A stretch of DNA of 64,000 nucleotides from the NCBI GenBank assembly GCA_026214975.1, contig JAOBSW010000136.1, forward strand, positions 30,866-94,865. The letters run 5' to 3'. Made by a program: the position numbers and the translations under genes. Of the stretch, positions 58,301 to 64,000 are shown piece after piece. The notes beneath the pieces are model-generated. The model did not search any database. It saw only the letters and a list, made by a program, of their open reading frames with translations, and had not been told where the DNA came from. Each line of letters starts with the position of its first letter. The stretch's first letter is position 1. This stretch comes from Gentiana macrophylla (taxonomy: Eukaryota > Streptophyta > Magnoliopsida > Gentianales > Gentianaceae).

Positions 58301-60600
58301 ACAACTACACCATACACACCTTAGTCAACCGGTATTGCTAAAGGCAAGAACCTAACTCTTTCAGAGATGATGAATGCTATGTTGATAAGTTCGGGTTTAC
58401 CTAAGAACTTGTGGGGGGAAACTGTCCTCTCAGCAAAATTCATTCTGATCGAGATCCCTTCGTAAAAGAAGGATGACACCCATATGAATTATGGAAAGAC
58501 CGAGGTCTAGCTACAAATTCTTGGAAATGTGGCGGTGTTTGGCTAAGGTTGAAGTACCTAAAGCAAACCTAGTGGAAATAGGACCGAAAACGATTGATTG
58601 TATATTCATCGGATATACACTCAAGAGTATTGCCTATTAGTTTCTGGTGCATAAAACCTACATGGTGATGTTATCACCTAGTCTATGAATGTTGTGTTCT
58701 TTGAAGATCTCTTTCCATAGAAGGAAACAGATAAAAACAAGCATGAGTAAGCGGACGTATGAGTCTTTATTAGAGTATGAACCTCAAGAACTTGAGGAGC
58801 CTTATTGTAGTATAAGCGCTGGGACTTCCAAGTCCTTCGCTCCTTATTTATGCCCTATGTGGCAGAAAATGAACCCAGGACATATGCTGAGGCAATGTCA
58901 ATTCCAGAAGCCCATTTCTGGAAAGAGGCTAAATCCATCATGCAAAACCACACTTGGAAGTTGGTTGGTATTCCAACAGGAAATAAACCACTCGAGTGCA
59001 AGTGGATCTTCAAGAAGAAGTTAAAAATTGATGGATTTATTATAAGGCGTTGTTGGTAGCCTGAGGGTATCGACAGAAAGTAGGCCTTGACTTCTTACTC
59101 ACCAGTTATGAGAATTACTCGAGGCAATGTCAATTCCAGAAGCCCATTTCTGGAAAGAGGCTAAATCCATCATGCAAAACCACACTTGGAAGTTGGTTGG
59201 TATTCCAACAGGAAATAAACCACTCGAGTGCAAGTGGATCTTCAAGAAGAAGTTAAAAATTGATGGATTTATTATAAGGCGTTGTTGGTAGCCTGAGGTA
59301 TCGACGATAAAGTAGGCCTTGACTTCTTACTCACCAGTTATGAGAATTACTTATATAAGGGTTCTCATCGATATAGCTGGAGACTATAACATGGAAATCC
59401 ATCAAATGGATGTTTGTGGTGAGTTGAAGGAAGAGATGTACTTGGAACAACCCAATGGGTTCATAGTTCCAGGCTAAGAGAGTAAGGCGTGTAGACTTGT
59501 TAAGTCTCTCTGTGGCTCGAATAATAGCCAGAGCAACGGCATATCGAGTTTGACAATGTTATGTTGTCAAGTAGGTAGGACATATATATGTCTACATTGA
59601 AAACACACATTTGTGATAGTATGTCTATGGCATGCTGATAATGGGAAGTACTCATGAGAGTATCATGAATACGGTAAGGATGCTGGCAAGGAACTTCGAT
59701 GTGAAGGACCTGGGAGTTGCCGATGTGATACTAAGGATTAAGACCTCTAGTGTATCTCTAGTGGACTTGTGTTGTCACAAACTCATTATATTGTGTCTGT
59801 TTTGAAAAGATTTAAAGTCTTTGATAAAAGTCCATTGAGCACTCCACTTGACCTAAGTATGCACTTAGTCAAGAACAGAGATGAACCTGTGGATCAATTA
59901 AGATATTCTCAAGTGATTGGAAGTCTGATGTACATCACCGGTTGTACACGACCAGACTTAGCATGTGCTGTGAATAAACTGAGTAGGTTCACGAGTAATC
60001 CAGACCATAATCATTGGAAATCCTTAAATAGGTTGTTGAGGTACATGAAGTACACTATGAGTCTGGGATTACGATTTACAAGATATCCAGCAGTATTAGA
60101 AGGATACCGTGATGCGAACTGGATATCAGACACGAAAGAGTCGAAGTCCACCAGTGGATACTTATTCACGATTGGTGGTGCTGCTGTGTCCTGGAAGTCT
60201 ACAAGACAAACGTGCATAGCTCAATGGAAGATGAGTTTATAGCCTTGATAAAAATTTGTAGAAGAAGTTTGAATGGCTTTGGAATTTCTGGAGGATGTTC
60301 CATGCCGTTGGTCGCTATCGACATACAATCGCGAAATTGATCGGCTAAAGGAATGGCACAGTGTAGTGTGTATAATGGTAAGTCTCGACACATACGGCGT
60401 AGACAAAATACCATTAAATAAGTGATCTCTAATGGTTTGATTTCCGTCGATTATATACGATTGAAGGAGAATCTTGCGGATCCGCGTACAAAAGGTTTAG
60501 CTAGAGATCAAATGTCAATTTTGACAACCGGAATGGGACTCAAGCCTATTACGCATGTTTCCTTGTAGTAGCAACCCAACCATGTTGACTGGAGATCCCA
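58301..60600 (+). pseudogene. Element E copia pol, decayed
   Basis: Traceable in order: an integrase segment near 58305-58440 (TTPYTP, LSEMMNAMLISSGLPKNLWGE), the RT start (FWKEAKSIMQNHTWKLV, ECKWIFKKKLKIDG) near 58910-59040, IHQMDV and EEMYLEQPNGF near 59400-59460, and a longer frame 59769-60242 with RT end and RNase H ([68 protein letters not shown]). It ends with NLADP and GMGLKPITHV near 60470-60555. The catalytic YVDD box was not found intact. Inactive. Confidence 0.83.
58891..59353 (+). repeat. 232-bp tandem duplication inside element E RT
   Basis: 58891-59122 and 59123-59353 are nearly identical, starting GGCAATGTCAATTCC. One difference is ATCGACAGAAAG versus ATCGACGATAAAG. It duplicates the start of RT and would itself break the protein. 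It is either a recent slippage event or an assembly duplication. Confidence 0.85.
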
Positions 60601-61103
60601 AGATCATGGTTCAAAAGGGACAACTAAGCTATAAGAATGCACCCAAAGACTTACCCATTCTCGAGATAATAAAAGTGCTATTTGCGAGAGGTGTGAGGTT
60701 AAGCTTAGCTTTTAATGATTCCTATATCTTGATATTCAAGTGGGGTAGTAGGCGTAATACCCTTGATAGGAGGTTACCTATGTAAGTGCGGAAGTGGGGC
60801 CGCTTCATGAGAATTTTGAGGCTTGAATTTTCTAAAGCACTTTCTCGAAACCAAGTGTTGTCCAGGGCGAGACGGACACAACCATGAGAACCGAAAGGTG
60901 CTAGGGGAAATATTGTGTGAGTGCTATTGTCTTGGTTTACACTAAAGGTTGAAACGATTCAATACCTAGTTCAACGATTAGCGAGTAAATCCGATAGTAC
61001 TTCACTAAGGCGAGTTCAAGGCCGAAGCTACCTCTCCCGATGCAATATTTTTCCGTCGACTTCTCTTCAGAGTCTGCATTTGTATTTGCATTAATTTTCA
61101 TTC
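60601..61103 (+). other. Element E 3' noncoding region
   Basis: No supported gene; it leads to the polypurine tract. The 76-codon frame starting at 60555 covers the end of pol in a shifted frame. Confidence 0.5.
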
Positions 61104-61114
61104 ATGTGGGGGAT
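61104..61114 (+). other. Element E polypurine tract
   Basis: ATGTGGGGGAT abuts TGTTGG of the right LTR. Confidence 0.8.
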
Positions 61115-62310
61115 TGTTGGAGAAAAAGCCCTTTTGAAGGGTTGAATGGTCAACTTTAGCGCGATTTACGGATAGGCTCCGATGTATGTCATCGAGAGTT
61201 AATGATATCATTAAATACACCATACGGAGTAGTTGATGATGGCCTTTTGAATCACTCGATTCGGATATCGGGTGAATGAGAAATTAATGCCTAAAGTTGG
61301 TTGAAAATGTGTTGGAGATAAGAGTTGAAGGGAGTACCTCAACTCAATATCCCACATTGGAAAGATGGGAGACTTGAGCTCCATATATAAGAGCTAGTGT
61401 ATGCTCTTATAAATGTGCCCTGAAGGGCAAGGCACTTTGTGCGAGGAGGAGGACTTAGATTATTCCACACGCGCGCCGCTGCCGCCGCGCCGTCCGTCCG
61501 CTCGGCTCGTGCTCGAGCTCGGCTCGGTTCGGTTCGGTGTTATTGTTAATTTTGGACAAAATTTCTTTATGAAATTTACCATAAATTAATCTTGGAATAT
61601 TATTGTGTTATTCGACCAATCGTAATTCATTGAGTCGTTCGACCAATCGTAATTCGAGACGACACATCATCCGACCAATCGAGAGGAGTTGATAATTTTG
61701 AAATTAATCATATTAATTTCGCTTCAATGACTTTTCTTGCGGGAAAAGTCGGACATTACTTTTCCAAGGAAAAGTTTGATGACGTGTCTCGCCAATCATA
61801 TTTGAGCATTGGTTCCTCTCCTTCCACTATATAAAGAACCCCATGGATGAGAGTTTAAGCATCGAATTTTCTCTTGTGTCTTTCCACCACAAAGAGTCGA
61901 GTCATATAGATTTAGATATGAGTCGAAGAGAAGTTGGAGCACTATGTAAGTTCGTCGGAGCTCGGATTTTTGAAGTGCCTCAAATCCGAGACGTAAAGCC
62001 GTTGTATCTTGGGAGACAGTTGCTACTACCGTGGGCACCATACCGGAGCAATTTGTCTTAGGAAAAGAGTATCTACTCGCTTCGGTTTGATCTCTAGTCC
62101 TTTATTTCAAACATCGTAATTTTCTTGCTCATTGTTTGAGTTAGATTTGCATTAGATTTGCATGTAATATTGAGATTGTTAGATCTCGCTAGATAATATG
62201 AATTGTTTCTATTCACATGATTTATTTTCTAGTTTAATATTCGTAATTTAATCAGTAAATTACGGATCATTCAAATCACTCACACAATGTACGATACACC
62301 TATCCCAACA
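61115..62310 (+). repeat. Element E right LTR (1196 bp)
   Basis: It starts TGTTGGAGAAAAAG and ends CTATCCCAACA. Relative to the left LTR it has an extra TCGACCAATCGTAATTC-type unit near 61612-61655 and a CG-rich expansion near 61470-61540. Confidence 0.9.
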
Positions 62311-62619
62311 GTAGATACATGTAAGGTGGCACGATCAGAACCACACAGTTTAAGTGTAGAATGAAATCGTGTGGACAGAATGGTGCCACGTAATGTGTAC
62401 CTACGTAGGTACACACTACGCAAAAACTTCCCGATTGTTAGGGTAATGCTACTGCCAGAGCATTTCTGCTCCGTGCAGAGCAATAGGCCGAAATTACCCC
62501 TGAATGAATGAACAGCTTTCTCGTACGGTAATGCAGAGCTATTGTTTTGTTTTTCCTTTTTTTTTTTTTGTTCTTTTTTCTTTTTTCAACTAGCAGCGCT
62601 CCTGTTACGTGGAACCTTT

Positions 62620-62620
<1 letters not shown>

Positions 62621-62653
<33 letters not shown>
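62621..62653. repeat. Poly-T run (33 bp)
   Basis: Uninterrupted T from 62621 to 62653. Similar shorter runs lie near 62560 and 63015-63037. Length is uncertain in any assembly. Confidence 0.9.
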
Positions 62654-62658
<5 letters not shown>

Positions 62659-62822
62659 TCTTTTTTGATTTTTTTTAGGTGAAGTCTGTATCTAGTTTTT
62701 GCCATTATCTAATGAATTGTACACCCACCTTCATGACTCCCAATAATATTATTTGAATTTATTTCGCTTGATAGAAAATAAATTTAATCTGTTATGTTTA
62801 AAATAGTATGAGCATATTTAAA

Positions 62823-62846
62823 ATATATATATATATATATATATAT
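62823..62846. repeat. (AT)n microsatellite
   Basis: About 12 uninterrupted AT units. Confidence 0.95.
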
Positions 62847-64000
62847 AGTACGTAGTATGAGCATATATAGAATAATGGAGTAAAATTGAAATTATATTTG
62901 CTTATTTTTATCTTTGAGAAGAATCTCATAAAATTTTAAAAAACAATATATAAAGCCACTGCCTCGCATTTTTGTTTAAAAGTGTTTCGTCGAATTGAAT
63001 TTTAATTTAATTAATTTTTTTTTTTTTTTTTTTTTTTGAGAATACATACTTATAAAAGAAATTAGGCTTTTATCGATTCAAGTAAATTTTTTTTGAGGTC
63101 TTTATCAATTCAAAAAAAAAATAACATATTATATTAGGTTGGATCAGATTGGATCTACACGAATGTTTTTTTTTTTATAATGAAATATGTAATTTTGGGC
63201 CTATGACCACCGTCTCTTCCGCTTTATTGGAGAGCCGGCCCCGACAATATATTAAAGATTTATAAAAGTAATTGTGTAACATGTCATTACATAGTCACTA
63301 ATATTGAACTTATTTTGATTAATAACAAATTTTTCAATATTATCGTTGAACAATGGTGTTAAACATTTCATCTATCTATATTTTTTTTTTTCTAAAATGG
63401 AAAATAGTCTATTGTTAAGAGTCAATAAGATGGAGTTAAAATTAATTAATATCTTTTTTTGTTTGTTGTGTATTTATGTCTGCACATAATCAAACTAAAT
63501 TTTTTAAAAATGAAGATAAGCAAGTCTCTACTTTAGGGTGTTTTCTTTTTAGGATACGAAATATACATCAGTACACTTTTTTTCTTCACTGAAACTTAAA
63601 CCCAAAACTATCGCGTTCAAGGCATCACAAGTAATTAACATCGACCAATGAGCATTTCAGAATCGATGGTGTTCAAAAATAATTTATATAACGTATTTAT
63701 AAATTATCAATGAACTGACAATATGTTTTACTCGTGTTGTGTTGTGTTTTTATTTTTTATATAGAAAGCGTGTTAATATTTTAAGTATTTTATGTATTTT
63801 TTAGATCAAATTTTGTAGAATTATCAATATTAATAAAACCGCAGTGTGTAGTTAATGTGAATAACTTGGAACTTTGGAGATTTTATTCATTATTCTATAT
63901 AGAAATTTTGATAATTACTCACGCTTTTTATTTATTATTTTATACTTGGACGGTTGAATGCAAACTACGGAAAATTAAAGACATGTAAAATGTAATAAAA

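Larger units (their letters stand above)
43517..62310 (+). mobile_element. Element E: Ty1/copia retrotransposon, left LTR split by element D
   Basis: TGTTGGAGAAAAA...CTATCCCAACA LTRs at both ends with a perfect GTAGA duplication (43512-43516, 62311-62315). The interior is 56161-61114 with a decayed copia pol on the plus strand and a polypurine tract before the right LTR. No recognisable gag or protease remains. The LTRs have diverged by substitutions and indels, so this is an old insertion. It sits just upstream of gene M in the opposite orientation. Confidence 0.92.
62316..64000. other. AT-rich intergenic region right of element E
   Basis: No supported gene. It contains a 22-bp perfect palindrome (62394-62415), a possible imperfect inverted pair GGTGCCACGTAA (62381) with TTACGTGGAACC (62607), T-runs and an AT microsatellite. 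Before E was inserted this was contiguous with the upstream region of gene M. Confidence 0.5.

Overview
This is a stretch of a eudicot-like plant nuclear genome made almost entirely of nested LTR retrotransposons, with two recognisable host loci. The plant assignment rests on a two-domain GTP cyclohydrolase I gene with an intron, on Athila-lineage Ty3 elements primed by tRNA-Asp, and on Ale-like and SIRE-like Ty1/copia fragments. There are no prokaryotic features.

Layout. 1-6100: element A, a minus-strand Ty3-type element with two LTRs and no coding interior; its left LTR is cut by the window edge. 6364-11024: element I, a truncated minus-strand copia pol, split in its RNase H by element H (6514-8890), whose two LTRs face each other in inverted orientation inside a perfect 5-bp target duplication. 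11025-15888: LTR fragment J, a 2.5-kb minus-strand LTR (G) and its apparently non-coding interior. 15889-17555: plus-strand copia fragment F. 17983-20319: host GTP cyclohydrolase I gene on the minus strand. 22297-23114: LINE tail inside an unusually long (229 bp) direct duplication. 23116-23967: non-autonomous Mutator-like element. 24082-26217 and 26642-42736: two related solo LTRs (C1, C2), the second split by element B (27311-41350), a tandem LTR-interior-LTR-interior-LTR structure coding for gag and protease only. 42823-43171: first exon of an unidentified host gene (M). 43517-62310: copia element E, whose left LTR is split by D (44116-55631), a decayed Athila-type element that is the only Ty3 element here with protease, RT, RNase H and integrase. 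62316-64000: AT-rich spacer.

Target-site duplications, read directly, give the insertion order: H in I, B in C2, D in E. A, B and D share a tRNA-Asp primer site and nearly the same polypurine tract; A also shares 3' noncoding sequence with D. It is therefore plausible, though not shown, that D-like elements mobilised A and B.

Three observations stand out. First, H looks like the integrated product of a misdirected strand transfer in reverse transcription: plus-strand strong-stop DNA ending in the primer site pairing with a complementary stretch inside gag. Second, the LTRs of A, B, D, J and C2 carry arrays of short dyads with unrelated sequences but the same geometry (5-7 bp arms, 2-bp spacer), just upstream of the TATA box in A, B and D. 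Third, differences between near-identical repeat copies, and the frameshifts in the GTP cyclohydrolase gene, fall mostly at CAG/CTG trinucleotides, which suggests a systematic base-calling or consensus artefact (possibly at methylated CHG sites). Many apparent breaks here may therefore not be real.
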